NCBI GenBank assembly: GCA_964384825.1
Contig: CAYLMM010000069.1
Location: forward strand, 1 to 10,969
From: CAYLMM01 sp964384825
GTDB lineage: Bacteria; Krumholzibacteriota; Krumholzibacteriia; LZORAL124-64-63
Direction: 5' to 3'
Length of the DNA: 10,969 nucleotides
The translations under genes were made by a program, and so were the position numbers. Under the pieces are notes generated by a model that searched no databases, had not been told where the DNA came from, and saw nothing but the letters and a program-made list of their open reading frames with translations. This document shows, piece after piece, positions 1 through 7,881 of the stretch (its first letter is position 1; the number at the start of each line of letters is the position of its first letter).

Positions 1-2242
1 GCCGGCGCCGCTGCCCGATCTCGCCCGCGCCGGACGCGAGGCCGCCGAACGCGCCTGGGCCGAACGCGCCGCGGCCGCCGCCGCGGGCGCCGGGCGGCTG
101 CCGGTCGCCCCGTCGGCCGAAACCGAGTGGACCTACCACACCAACGAGGAGGTCGGCCAGATCCTCGAGGGGATCGCGGCGGCCTATCCCGGCATCGCGC
201 GGTCCTACGTCTGGGGCACGTCGGTCGAGGGGCGCGATCTCTGGGGGCTGGAGATCTCCGACAACGTCGCCGTCCAGGAGCCGGAACCGGAGGTGCGCCT
301 GTCGAGCACCATCCACGGCGACGAACCGATCGGCACCGAGCTGCTGCTCGGCCTCGCGCATCTGCTGGTCGACGGCTACGGCATCGATCCGCGGCTCACA
401 TCGATCGTCAACGACGTCGAGCTCCATCTGCTGCCGATGCACAATCCCGACGGCAACGCGGCCGGGATGCGCCAGAACGTCTACGGCGTCGACCTGAACC
501 GCGACTATCCGGTGCCGACCGGCAGCATCGGCCAGGAGCGCGAGAACGTGGCGTTCATCGAACACGCCGCCGCACACAGCTTCACCGCCAGCGCCAACCT
601 GCACACCGGCTCGATGGTGGTGAACTATCCCTGGGACCACACCTACGATCCGGCCGAGGACGACGACGCGATCGTCGAGCTGAGCCTGGCCTACAGCACG
701 GGCAATCCGACGATGTACGCCTCGACCCGGTTCCCGCAGGGGATCGTCAACGGAGCTCAGTGGTACGTGGCCTTCGGCACCCTGCAGGACTGGTCGTACG
801 CCGAGACCGGCTGCATCGATCTGACCGTCGAATTGAACGACGTCAAGTGGCCCCCCGCGTCGGAGCTGGAATCGTTCTGGAACGACAATCGCGAAAGTCT
901 GCTGGCTTTCATCGAGGCCTCGCGTTGCGGCGTGTCGGGCGTGGTGACCGATGCGGTCACCGGCGAGCCCGTGCCGGCGACGGTGACCGTGGCCGGCAAC
1001 TCGGTTCCGGCGGTCTGCGACCCCGATTGCGGCGACTATCGCAAGCTGCTGGACGACGGCGTCTGGACGCTCCTGTTCTCGGCGCCGGGATACCGCGACA
1101 CCGCGGTCGCCGGGGTGGCGACCGTCTGGGGCGCGGGCGCGACGGTCGATGTGGCGATGGAGCGAGCGCCGCGCGGGACGATCGCCGGCCGGACTGTCGA
1201 CCGCGGCGGCTGGCCCGTCGCCGCGAGTGTGACGGTGCGCCGCGACGGTGGAATCGTCGCCGTCGCCGAGACCTCGGTCGCGGGGGGCGGCTGTTTCGAA
1301 GCACCCGGTCTGCCCCACGGCGACTATCTGCTGAACGCATCGGCGCCGGGACGCCTGCCGGCGTCTGTTCCGGTCACTGTGTCCGGACCCCAGGCCGACG
1401 CGGGCCTGCTGACGCTGACCGCCGTGCGGACCGACACCATCTTCTCGGACGATTTCGAGAGCGGGACGGGGAACTGGATCGGCGCCTGGGGAACGACCTC
1501 CGATGCGGCTTCCGGCGCCGCCGCGCTGACCGACAGTCCCGGCGGCGACTACGCCGCCGACGCGCAGGACGTCTGCCTGCTGGGCGCGCCTCTCGATCTC
1601 TCGGGCCGCACCTTCGCCCAGCTCGCGTTCCAGGCTCGCTGGTCGCTGGAGCCGGACCGCGACTGCGTCCAGGTCGAGGTCTCCGGCGACGGCGGCGCGA
1701 CATGGACCCCGCTGGCCACCGAACATTCGCGTCCCGGCGCCGGCGCGGGCGTCCAGCCCGACGGCGAACCCTGCTACGACGGGGATCCGCCGGTCTGGCG
1801 GCTCCAAACCGCCGACCTGACGCCCTGGGCCGGCCTGGCCGGCGTGCGCCTGCGTTTCGTGCTGCTGAGCGACGGCTACCGGCAGCGCGACGGCTTCTAC
1901 TGCGACGACGTGCTGGTTACCGCCGGCGCGGCGGCCGACATCCCCGTTTCCGCTCCGCCGGCGGCGGTCGCCGGCATCCTCGGCATCCATCCCAACCCCT
2001 TCAATCCGGCCGCCTCTGTGCGGCTGTCGATACCGGAAGCCGGCCCGGCGCGCCTGACCGTCCACGACGTGCGCGGCAGGCTGGTGCGCAGGCTCTTCGC
2101 GGGGGAGCTGGCGGCGGGCGAGCGGATCTTCCACTGGGACGGCCGCACCGACGCGGGCGCCGCGTCCGCGTCCGGGGTCTACCTGGTGCGGCTGGAGGCC
2201 GGCGGGCGGCTGGATGTCGGCAAGATGGTGCTGGTGCGCTAG
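1..2242 (+). CDS. Secreted M14 zinc carboxypeptidase with C-terminal FlgD-like/T9SS sorting domain (5' partial)
   Basis: The frame is open from position 2 to the TAG at 2240-2242 (746 residues visible), so the true start and signal peptide lie upstream. The catalytic domain has the M14 zinc and catalytic residues: HxxE in STIHGDEPIGTE (H105, E108 of the visible protein), LNRDYP (N166-R167), the third zinc ligand in NLHTGS (H201), and the general base in TVELNDVKWPP (E277). That last motif is typical of the CPE/CPM/CPD-like M14B subfamily. As in those enzymes, a transthyretin-like regulatory domain follows (about 311-386). A second regulatory-like repeat (about 388-477), a jelly-roll-like region starting DTIFSDDFESG (about 478-645) and a FlgD-Ig-like domain with PNPFNP (664-669) ending VGKMVLVR come next. 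The predicted role is an exported or surface exopeptidase releasing C-terminal residues from peptides. The GTG at 293 is not the start, because conserved catalytic-domain sequence lies upstream of it. Substrate preference is unknown. Confidence 0.9.
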   Translation, partial: PAPLPDLARAGREAAERAWAERAAAAAAGAGRLPVAPSAETEWTYHTNEEVGQILEGIAAAYPGIARSYVWGTSVEGRDLWGLEISDNVAVQEPEPEVRLSSTIHGDEPIGTELLLGLAHLLVDGYGIDPRLTSIVNDVELHLLPMHNPDGNAAGMRQNVYGVDLNRDYPVPTGSIGQERENVAFIEHAAAHSFTASANLHTGSMVVNYPWDHTYDPAEDDDAIVELSLAYSTGNPTMYASTRFPQGIVNGAQWYVAFGTLQDWSYAETGCIDLTVELNDVKWPPASELESFWNDNRESLLAFIEASRCGVSGVVTDAVTGEPVPATVTVAGNSVPAVCDPDCGDYRKLLDDGVWTLLFSAPGYRDTAVAGVATVWGAGATVDVAMERAPRGTIAGRTVDRGGWPVAASVTVRRDGGIVAVAETSVAGGGCFEAPGLPHGDYLLNASAPGRLPASVPVTVSGPQADAGLLTLTAVRTDTIFSDDFESGTGNWIGAWGTTSDAASGAAALTDSPGGDYAADAQDVCLLGAPLDLSGRTFAQLAFQARWSLEPDRDCVQVEVSGDGGATWTPLATEHSRPGAGAGVQPDGEPCYDGDPPVWRLQTADLTPWAGLAGVRLRFVLLSDGYRQRDGFYCDDVLVTAGAAADIPVSAPPAAVAGILGIHPNPFNPAASVRLSIPEAGPARLTVHDVRGRLVRRLFAGELAAGERIFHWDGRTDAGAASASGVYLVRLEAGGRLDVGKMVLVR

Positions 2243-2243
2243 A

Positions 2244-2266
2244 CCCGGCGCGATCGGCCCGGCGCG
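2244..2266. repeat. Short GC-rich direct repeat in the convergent gene gap
   Basis: Only 24 bases separate the peptidase stop from the fadE stop. They contain CCCGGCGCG twice (2244-2252 and 2258-2266) with a 5-base spacer. A weak stem of GCGCG with CGCGC (2248-2252 with 2263-2267) is possible. There is no T-run on either strand, so this is not a convincing bidirectional intrinsic terminator. It may be chance in GC-rich DNA. Confidence 0.3.
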
Positions 2267-4051
2267 CTAGAAGGGGTAGCCGGCCTTCGCCACGGCCGCT
2301 TCGGCCAGGGCGTCCTGCAGGGGAGACCGCGCGACCGGCTCGTGCTTGGCCAGGCGCCGCAGGCCGCCGAGCATCGTGCGCAATTCGTCGCCGGCGAGGG
2401 TCTCGGCCAGGATCCGGCGGCCCAGGACAGCGACCCGGTCCATGGCGTCGTGCGCGTACAGGGTGCAGGCCGACGCCATCAGCGCGGCGGCCTGTTCGTC
2501 CTCGCGTCCTGCCTGCTTCTTCGCCCGCAGCACGCCGCTCTCGCAGGCGTAGGCCTCCATGATGATGTCCGCCGCGTCGGCCAGGATCGTCTGATGATCC
2601 TTCAGCTGCTTGCCGAACTTCTGGGCGGCCAGGCCCAGGGTGGCCAGGGCGATCTTCTTCATCGACTCCGCCAGGCCGGTTTCGATCTCCAGGAACCCGG
2701 GCTCGCCCGCCTCGGCGAAGGACGGCAGCGACAGCAGGTCGTCGGCCACCGCCTGGGCGGCCTGCAGCACCGGCAGTTCGCCCTTCAGGGCCTTCCGCAG
2801 GATCATCCCCGGCACCAGCATCCGGTTGATCTCGTTGGTGCCCTCGAAGATGCGGTTGATGCGCTCGTCGCGGTAGATCCGTTCCAGCGGGTAGTCCTGG
2901 CAGAACCCGTAGCCGCCGAGCATCTGCACGCCCTCCTCGGCCGCCCGGGCCAGCGCCTCGGTGGCGTAGACCTTGATCATCGAGCACTCGACGCTGAATT
3001 CCTCGACCGCCAGGATGCCCTGCAGGTCGAAGTCGGGCGCCTCGCGGTCCAGGCGCGCGATGGCGTCGTCGAGCAGCCCGGCGGTGCGGTAGACCATCGA
3101 CTCGGCCATCAGCGTCCGGGCGACGACGTCGGCGATCTTGGCCCGGATCAGCGGGAACTCGCAGAGGGGCTTGCCGAACTGGCGGCGCTGCTGCGTGTAG
3201 GGCACCGCGTGGCCGAGGGTCAGCTTGCAGCCGCCGACGGTGCTCGCGCCGAGCTTGAATCGCCCGACGTTCAGGATGTTGAAGGCGATCACGTGGCCCT
3301 TGCCGATCTCGCCGAGCAGGTTCTCCCGCGGGATGCGGCAGTCCTCGAGGATCACCTGGCGCGTGGAGCTGCCCTTGATCCCCATCTTCTTCTCCTCGGC
3401 GCCGGTCGAAAGCCCCGGCGTTTCGCGCCCGACCAGAAAACAGCTGAACTTCTCGCCGTCGACCTTGGCGAAGATGATGAACAGGTCGGCGTAGCCGGCG
3501 TTGGTGATGTACTGCTTGGTGCCGTTGAGCACCCAGTGGTCGCCGTCCAGGACCGCGGTGGTCGCCGCCGCGAGGGCGTCGCTGCCGCTGCCCGGTTCGG
3601 TCAGGGCGTAGCAGCCGATGATCTCGCCGGTGGCCAGCTTCGGCAGGTACTCCTGCTTCTGCTCGGCGGTCCCGAAGTACACGATCGGCAGCGTGCCGAT
3701 GCCCGAATGCGCCCCGTGGGTCACCGCGAAGCTGCCCGCGCCGGACATCACCTCGCTGACCAGCATGATGGTGCCCTTGTCCGAACCCATCCCGCCGAAG
3801 CGCTTCGGCACGTCGACCATCAGCAGTCCCATCTCGCCCGCCTGCTTCAGCAGGGGCTCGCCCAGGGCCGTGTCGCCCTCGTGCTCCAGCTTCTCGGCCA
3901 AAGGCTCGATCTTCTGCGCGATGAAATCGCGGGCCGCCTGCGCGATCATCCGCTGGTTCTCGTCGAAATCCTCGGGCGTGAAGATGCTTCCGGGGTCGGT
4001 GGGCTCGATCAGGAACTGGCCGCCGGTGACGTGGTCGCTGGTCGGGGTCAT
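2267..4051 (-). CDS. fadE: Acyl-CoA dehydrogenase (FadE type)
   Basis: This 594-residue flavoprotein is predicted to catalyse the first step of beta-oxidation: FAD-dependent oxidation of acyl-CoA to trans-2-enoyl-CoA, with electrons passed to ETF. Visible signatures are the N-terminal helical domain, the first acyl-CoA dehydrogenase motif CYALTEPGSGSDA (147-159), the mid beta-domain, QRRQFGKPLCEFP (288-300), and the second signature ending RIFEGTNEINR (400-410), in which E403 is the expected catalytic base. About 180 residues follow this core, an extended C-terminus as in Bacillus FadE and mitochondrial VLCAD, which suggests long-chain substrates. The ATG at 4051 is preceded by a strong ribosome site, GAGGAGAG (4056-4063). 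It is the last gene of the fad operon, with 25 bases between it and the fadA stop. No gene for ETF is in the window. Confidence 0.96.
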   Translation of the reverse strand: MTPTSDHVTGGQFLIEPTDPGSIFTPEDFDENQRMIAQAARDFIAQKIEPLAEKLEHEGDTALGEPLLKQAGEMGLLMVDVPKRFGGMGSDKGTIMLVSEVMSGAGSFAVTHGAHSGIGTLPIVYFGTAEQKQEYLPKLATGEIIGCYALTEPGSGSDALAAATTAVLDGDHWVLNGTKQYITNAGYADLFIIFAKVDGEKFSCFLVGRETPGLSTGAEEKKMGIKGSSTRQVILEDCRIPRENLLGEIGKGHVIAFNILNVGRFKLGASTVGGCKLTLGHAVPYTQQRRQFGKPLCEFPLIRAKIADVVARTLMAESMVYRTAGLLDDAIARLDREAPDFDLQGILAVEEFSVECSMIKVYATEALARAAEEGVQMLGGYGFCQDYPLERIYRDERINRIFEGTNEINRMLVPGMILRKALKGELPVLQAAQAVADDLLSLPSFAEAGEPGFLEIETGLAESMKKIALATLGLAAQKFGKQLKDHQTILADAADIIMEAYACESGVLRAKKQAGREDEQAAALMASACTLYAHDAMDRVAVLGRRILAETLAGDELRTMLGGLRRLAKHEPVARSPLQDALAEAAVAKAGYPF

Positions 4052-4076
4052 GGTTCTCTCCTCGCGATCGGGGCGG

Positions 4077-5264
4077 TCAGGACGGGGCCGCGAAAATTCC
4101 CGCGGCGCCCATGCCGGTGCCGATGCACATCGTCACCAGGGCGTAGCGCCCGCCGCGGCGTTTCAGTTCGTGCAGGGCGGTGGCGGTGAGCTTGGCGCCG
4201 GTGCAGCCCAGGGGATGGCCCAGGGCGATGGCTCCGCCGTTGGCGTTGATGCGCGGATCCTGTGGGTCGAGCCCCAGGCGGCCGAGCACCGACAGGCTCT
4301 GGGCGGCGAAGGCCTCGTTCAGCTCGATGACGTCCATCCGTTCCATCTCCAGGCCGGCGCGGGCCAGCGCTGCGGGCGCGGCGCGGACCGGGCCGACGCC
4401 CATGATCTCCGGGGGCACGCCGGCCACCGCGTAGGCCACGAATCGCGCCAGGGGTTCCAGACCCAGCTCGACGCAGATCTCCGGGGTGGTCAGCAGCGCG
4501 GCCGCCGCCCCGTCGCTCATCTGGCTGGCGTTGCCGGCGGTGACCGTCCCGTCCTGCTTGAAGGCGGGGCGCAGCTTGGCCAGGCTTTCGAGCGAGGTGT
4601 CGGCGCGCGGGCCGTCGTCGATCGCGATCTCGACGTCCCGGACCTGCGGCGGCCCGGACCGCGACGGGCGCGAGACGGCGGTGCGCACCGGCACGATCTC
4701 CTCCGTGAATCGCCCTTCCTCGATCGCGGCGACCGCCTTGCGGTGGCTGGCCAGAGCGAATTCGTCCTGGGCCTCGCGCGTGATGCCGTCCTCGACCGCC
4801 AGGCGCTCGGCGGTCAGGCCCATGTTCAGGTAGGTCGGCGGATCGGAGCGCACCAGGCCGGGGTTGGGCAGGTAGCGCAGGCCGCCCATCGGGATCATCG
4901 TCATCGATTCCACGCCGCCGGCGATCACGACGTCGGTCTGGCCGGTGGCGATCATCATCGCGCCGATGTTGATCGTCTCGAGCCCCGAGGAGCAGAAGCG
5001 GTTGACGGTCATGCCCGGCACCTCGTCGGGCAGGCCCGACATCAGGGCCACGTTGCGGCCGACGTTCATGCCCTGCTCGCCCTCGGGCATGGCGCAGCCC
5101 AGGATGACGTCGCCGACGCGGGCGGGATCGAGCTTCGGGGCCTTGTCCAGCAGGCCGCGCACGACCGCGGCGCCCAGGTCGTCGGGCCGGGTCTGGGCGA
5201 ACGATCCCTTGCGGGCCTTGCCGGTCGGGGTGCGCAGCGCCAGGGCGACGACGACGTCTCTCAT
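4077..5264 (-). CDS. fadA: Acetyl-CoA acyltransferase (3-ketoacyl-CoA thiolase)
   Basis: This 395-residue thiolase is predicted to cleave 3-ketoacyl-CoA with CoA to give acetyl-CoA and a shortened acyl-CoA. All catalytic elements are visible: nucleophile C91 in NRFCSSGLE, NEAFAAQ (316-322), H350 in GHPLGCTGAK, and C380 in MCIGTGMG. The length is normal for a complete thiolase. The ATG at 5264 has a strong ribosome site, GAGGAGG, 4 bases upstream. The gene lies between fadN and fadE on the same strand, which favours a degradative thiolase over a biosynthetic acetoacetyl-CoA thiolase. It begins 63 bases after the fadN stop and ends 25 bases before the fadE start, so it is probably co-transcribed with both. 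Confidence 0.96.
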   Translation of the reverse strand: MRDVVVALALRTPTGKARKGSFAQTRPDDLGAAVVRGLLDKAPKLDPARVGDVILGCAMPEGEQGMNVGRNVALMSGLPDEVPGMTVNRFCSSGLETINIGAMMIATGQTDVVIAGGVESMTMIPMGGLRYLPNPGLVRSDPPTYLNMGLTAERLAVEDGITREAQDEFALASHRKAVAAIEEGRFTEEIVPVRTAVSRPSRSGPPQVRDVEIAIDDGPRADTSLESLAKLRPAFKQDGTVTAGNASQMSDGAAAALLTTPEICVELGLEPLARFVAYAVAGVPPEIMGVGPVRAAPAALARAGLEMERMDVIELNEAFAAQSLSVLGRLGLDPQDPRINANGGAIALGHPLGCTGAKLTATALHELKRRGGRYALVTMCIGTGMGAAGIFAAPS

Positions 5265-5290
5265 GGGTCCTCCTCGGAAGCCGGTCGGGT

Positions 5291-5326
5291 CCGCGGCGCC
5301 GTCCGCCGCCGGCCGCCGGGCCGCGG
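5291..5326 (-). other. GC-rich intercistronic inverted repeat between fadN and fadA
   Basis: The 63-base gap holds a 7-bp all-GC inverted repeat, CCGCGGC (5291-5297) and GCCGCGG (5320-5326), around a 22-base GC-rich loop. In the transcript it would fold just after the fadN stop and before the fadA ribosome site. There is no U-tract, so it is unlikely to terminate transcription. It could influence RNA processing or stability, or be chance at this base composition. Confidence 0.35.
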
Positions 5327-5327
5327 C

Positions 5328-7712
5328 TCAGTTGCGCAAGGGTTTGCCGGTCTTCAGCAGATGCTGCATCCGCTCGAGCGTCTTGCGTTCGCCCAGCAGC
5401 CGCAGGAAGGCCTCGCGTTCGAGGTCGAGCATGTGCCGGTGCGTGATCTCGGTCGGACCGGGCACGTCGCCGCCGCAGAGCACGCGGGCCAGCTCGCCGC
5501 CGATCCTGCGGTCGTGCTCGGAGATGTATCCCGCCTCGTGCATGTTGAAGAGCACCGATTCGCAGAGCGCGATCCCGCTGCGGCCCATCACCGGCACCAT
5601 CCGGTCGGCCGGCGGCGGGGCGAATCCCCCTTCGGCCAGCGCCAGGGCCAGGGCCTTGGCGTCGGCGACGCGGTGGTCGCCGTGCATCGACCAGGCGTCG
5701 CCCGGGCGCAGGAAGCCGAGCTCGCGGGCCTCCTCGGCGCTGGTGGCCACCTTGGCCATGCCGATGGTCTCGAAGGTCGCCTTCAGGGCGGGGTAGAGGT
5801 CGCCGCGGTCGTTCAGCAGCGCGACGTGGCGCTGGTAGAGGCGGGCGCAGCCGCCGCCGGCGGGCACGACACCGGCCCCGAACTCCACCAGCCCGATGTA
5901 GGTCTCGGCCGCGGCCCGGACCGCGTTGGCGGCCAGGGTCATCTCGCAGCCGCCGCCCAGGGTCAGCGCGTGGGGGGCGGCGACGACCGGGACTGCGCAG
6001 GTCTCGAGGCTGTCGGCCGCGTCCTGGAAGGCGCGGACGATCATGTTCAGGTCGTCCCATTCGCCCTCCAGGGCCTCCATCACCAGCATCATCAGGTTGG
6101 CGCCGACCGAGAAGTTCTCGCCCTGGTTGGCCATCACCAGGGCCCGGCCCCCGGTCTCTGCCGCGGCGCAGGCGGTCTTGATCATCCCGATCGCGTCGGG
6201 GCCCAGGGCGTTCATCTTGGAGTGGAATTCCAGGGCCAGCACGCCGTCGCCCAGATCCAGCAGCGAGGCGCCGGGGTTGCTTTTGACGATGCGGTTCCCG
6301 CGCTTGAGCAGGGCGAAGTCGAAGACCCGCGGGTCGGTCGGCACCGCGGCCGGCCTGCCCTCGGGCGCGGCCGGCGCCAGCAGCTCTCCGTCGCGGCGGG
6401 TGTAGATGCTCTCGGCGCCGGATTCGTAGAGTTCATCGACCCATCCGGGCAGCGACGTCTTCTCCTCGCGCAGGCGCTCGACGACCGTCCGGAAGCCCAG
6501 GGCGTCCCAGGCCTCGAAGGGGCCGCGGCTCCAGTTGAAGCCCCAGCGCATGGCGCGGTCGATCTGGGCCGCGTCGTCGCAGATCTCGCCCAGGCGCCGG
6601 GCGGCGTAGACGCAGTTCGGCGCGATCATCCGCCACAGGGCCTCCGCGGCCCGGCCCTTGCCCAGCACCAGCTGCCGCAGGCGGGCGTCCAGATCGTCCT
6701 CGCTCTTGGCCGCCTCGATCTCGGCGAAGGCGGCCTTCTTCTTCGGGCGGTATTCGAGGGTCTCGAAGTCGAGCGTCAGGATCTCCCTGCGGCCATCCTT
6801 CTTCTCCATCCGGTAGAAACCGGCTCCGCTCTTGCGGCCCAGCAGCCCCTTCTCGACCATCTTCGCCAGGTAGGGCGGCGGCGTGAACAGATCGCGGCAT
6901 TCGTCGTCGGCGACCGCCTCGCGCAGGTTCCCGGCCACGTGCAGCAGGGTGTCCAGGCCCACCAGGTCGGCCAGCTTGAAGGTGGCGGTCTTGGGGCGGC
7001 CGATGGCCGGGCCGGTCAGCGCGTCGACCTCCTCGATGGTCAGGCCCATGTCCGCCATCACCGCGACCGTCTGCAGGATGGCGTGCACGCCGATGCGGTT
7101 GGCCACGAAGTTCGGGGTGTCCTTGGCGCGGACCACGCCCTTGCCCAGCCGCAGCGAAGAGAAATCCGCGACGCGGTCCAGCACCCCGGGATCGGTGCCG
7201 GGGCCGGGGATCAGCTCGAGCAGCTTCATGTACCGGGGCGGATTGAAGAAATGCGAACCGAAGAATCGCGGCCGCAGGTCCGCGGGCAGAGCCTCGGCCA
7301 TCGCGGCCAGCGACAGGCCCGAGGTGTTGCTCGAAAGCCAGGCCTCGGGCCCGATGTGGGGCGCCGCGTCGGCCAGGACGATCTTCTTGATCTCCAGGTT
7401 CTCGGTCACGACCTCGATCACCCAGTCGCATTCCCGCAGCCGGGGCAGGTCGTCGGCCAGGTTGCCGGTCTCGATCAGGGAGGCGCGCGCGGCGGTGAAC
7501 AGCGGGGCGGGTCTGGCCTTGCGCATCGCGCCGATCGCGGCGTCGGCCAGGGCGTTGCGGGCGGCGGGATCGTCGGATTTGTCCGCGGGAAGATCGGGGG
7601 GCAGGATGTCCAGAACGAGGCTCGATACGCCCGCGTTGGCGAAGTGCGCGGCGATCGCGCTGCCCATGACCCCGCTGCCGAGAATGCCGACTCTGCGTGG
7701 GGGGGTGTTCAT
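5328..7712 (-). CDS. fadN: 3-hydroxyacyl-CoA dehydrogenase / enoyl-CoA hydratase, FadN architecture
   Basis: This 794-residue bifunctional protein is predicted to hydrate trans-2-enoyl-CoA and then oxidise L-3-hydroxyacyl-CoA with NAD. The dehydrogenase comes first: dinucleotide-binding GILGSGVMGSAIA (9-21), SSNTSGLS (127-134), catalytic H154 in GSHFFNPPR, E166 in LLELIPG, and N205 in NFVANR. A second C-terminal 3HCDH-type region includes residues near 363-410. The crotonase domain is at the C-terminus (about 470-794), with GENFSVGAN (531-539) for the oxyanion hole and two predicted catalytic glutamates, E590 in GGGCEM and E610 in GLVEFGAG. This is the B. subtilis FadN (YusL) domain order and close to its length, opposite to E. 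coli FadB. The ATG at 7712 follows an AGGGAG ribosome site. It is the first gene of the operon, directly downstream of a strong promoter and a palindromic operator candidate. Confidence 0.95.
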   Translation of the reverse strand: MNTPPRRVGILGSGVMGSAIAAHFANAGVSSLVLDILPPDLPADKSDDPAARNALADAAIGAMRKARPAPLFTAARASLIETGNLADDLPRLRECDWVIEVVTENLEIKKIVLADAAPHIGPEAWLSSNTSGLSLAAMAEALPADLRPRFFGSHFFNPPRYMKLLELIPGPGTDPGVLDRVADFSSLRLGKGVVRAKDTPNFVANRIGVHAILQTVAVMADMGLTIEEVDALTGPAIGRPKTATFKLADLVGLDTLLHVAGNLREAVADDECRDLFTPPPYLAKMVEKGLLGRKSGAGFYRMEKKDGRREILTLDFETLEYRPKKKAAFAEIEAAKSEDDLDARLRQLVLGKGRAAEALWRMIAPNCVYAARRLGEICDDAAQIDRAMRWGFNWSRGPFEAWDALGFRTVVERLREEKTSLPGWVDELYESGAESIYTRRDGELLAPAAPEGRPAAVPTDPRVFDFALLKRGNRIVKSNPGASLLDLGDGVLALEFHSKMNALGPDAIGMIKTACAAAETGGRALVMANQGENFSVGANLMMLVMEALEGEWDDLNMIVRAFQDAADSLETCAVPVVAAPHALTLGGGCEMTLAANAVRAAAETYIGLVEFGAGVVPAGGGCARLYQRHVALLNDRGDLYPALKATFETIGMAKVATSAEEARELGFLRPGDAWSMHGDHRVADAKALALALAEGGFAPPPADRMVPVMGRSGIALCESVLFNMHEAGYISEHDRRIGGELARVLCGGDVPGPTEITHRHMLDLEREAFLRLLGERKTLERMQHLLKTGKPLRN

Positions 7713-7747
7713 GTCGTCTCCCTGGGAAGGATCCGCGGGCAGGCAAA

Positions 7748-7761
7748 TGAACGAGCGTTCA
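7748..7761. promoter_or_regulatory. Palindromic operator candidate (TetR/FadR-like)
   Basis: The sequence TGAACG-AG-CGTTCA is an inverted repeat with perfect 6-bp arms and a 2-base spacer. It starts one base downstream of the fad promoter -10 hexamer and covers the predicted transcription start, an ideal position for repression. Its TGAA...TTCA ends resemble sites of TetR-family fatty-acid regulators such as Bacillus FadR, which controls the same gene set. No regulator gene is in the window, so the identity of the binding protein is inferred. Confidence 0.75.
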
Positions 7762-7762
7762 C

Positions 7763-7791
7763 ATTGTAGGAACGGGCGGGAAATGTGTCAA
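7763..7791 (-). promoter_or_regulatory. Sigma-70-type promoter of the fad operon
   Basis: On the minus strand, TTGACA (plus coordinates 7786-7791) is followed after exactly 17 bases by TACAAT (7763-7768). The -35 is a perfect consensus and the -10 matches at five of six positions. The predicted start falls near 7756, inside the 7748-7761 palindrome, giving a leader of about 44 bases before the fadN ATG. Such a good match stands out in this GC-rich background. Confidence 0.85.
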
Positions 7792-7832
7792 TCCGACCGG
7801 GCCGGATCGAAACCCTTGTCAGGAAAATCGAT

Positions 7833-7844
7833 GCGGAATTCCGC
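7833..7844. promoter_or_regulatory. 12-bp perfect palindrome upstream of the photolyase gene
   Basis: GCGGAATTCCGC is perfectly self-complementary. It lies about 80 bases upstream of the photolyase start and about 40 bases upstream of a weak -10-like hexamer. It could be an activator or repressor site for the divergent photolyase operon. It matches no motif I recognise and could be chance. Confidence 0.3.
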
Positions 7845-7881
7845 TTCGCGCCCGCCTGTAGCCCGCCGCGCCTCCATGCTG

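Noticed and set aside
293..295. GTG as the start of the carboxypeptidase
   Set aside because: The same frame continues open to the window edge and encodes conserved M14 sequence upstream (YHTNEEVGQ ... VEGRDLWGLEIS), so the gene is cut by the window, not started here.
1970..2239. FlgD-like segment as a flagellar hook-assembly protein
   Set aside because: It is only the immunoglobulin-like C-terminal domain fused to a peptidase, a common form in secreted proteins of FCB-like bacteria. There is no flagellar context.
127..2562. A long plus-strand frame across the peptidase gene and into the fadE 3' end
   Set aside because: It is a shadow frame rich in Arg, Gly and Ala. The neighbouring frame encodes the M14 peptidase with all its catalytic residues.
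4048..6060. A minus-strand frame of 670 codons overlapping fadA and fadN
   Set aside because: It is an out-of-frame shadow with extreme Arg/Pro/Gly content. The two real genes in another frame have complete active sites.
5328..7712. Naming the bifunctional gene fadB
   Set aside because: The dehydrogenase domain comes before the hydratase domain, the reverse of E. coli FadB. Length and gene order fit FadN.
3618..7769. A plus-strand open frame of 1383 codons opposite the fad operon
   Set aside because: It is antisense to three clearly recognised enzymes. Strong G/C bias at third codon positions removes stop codons from the opposing frame. The translation is low-complexity, rich in Gly, Ala, Arg, Gln and His, with no recognisable domain.
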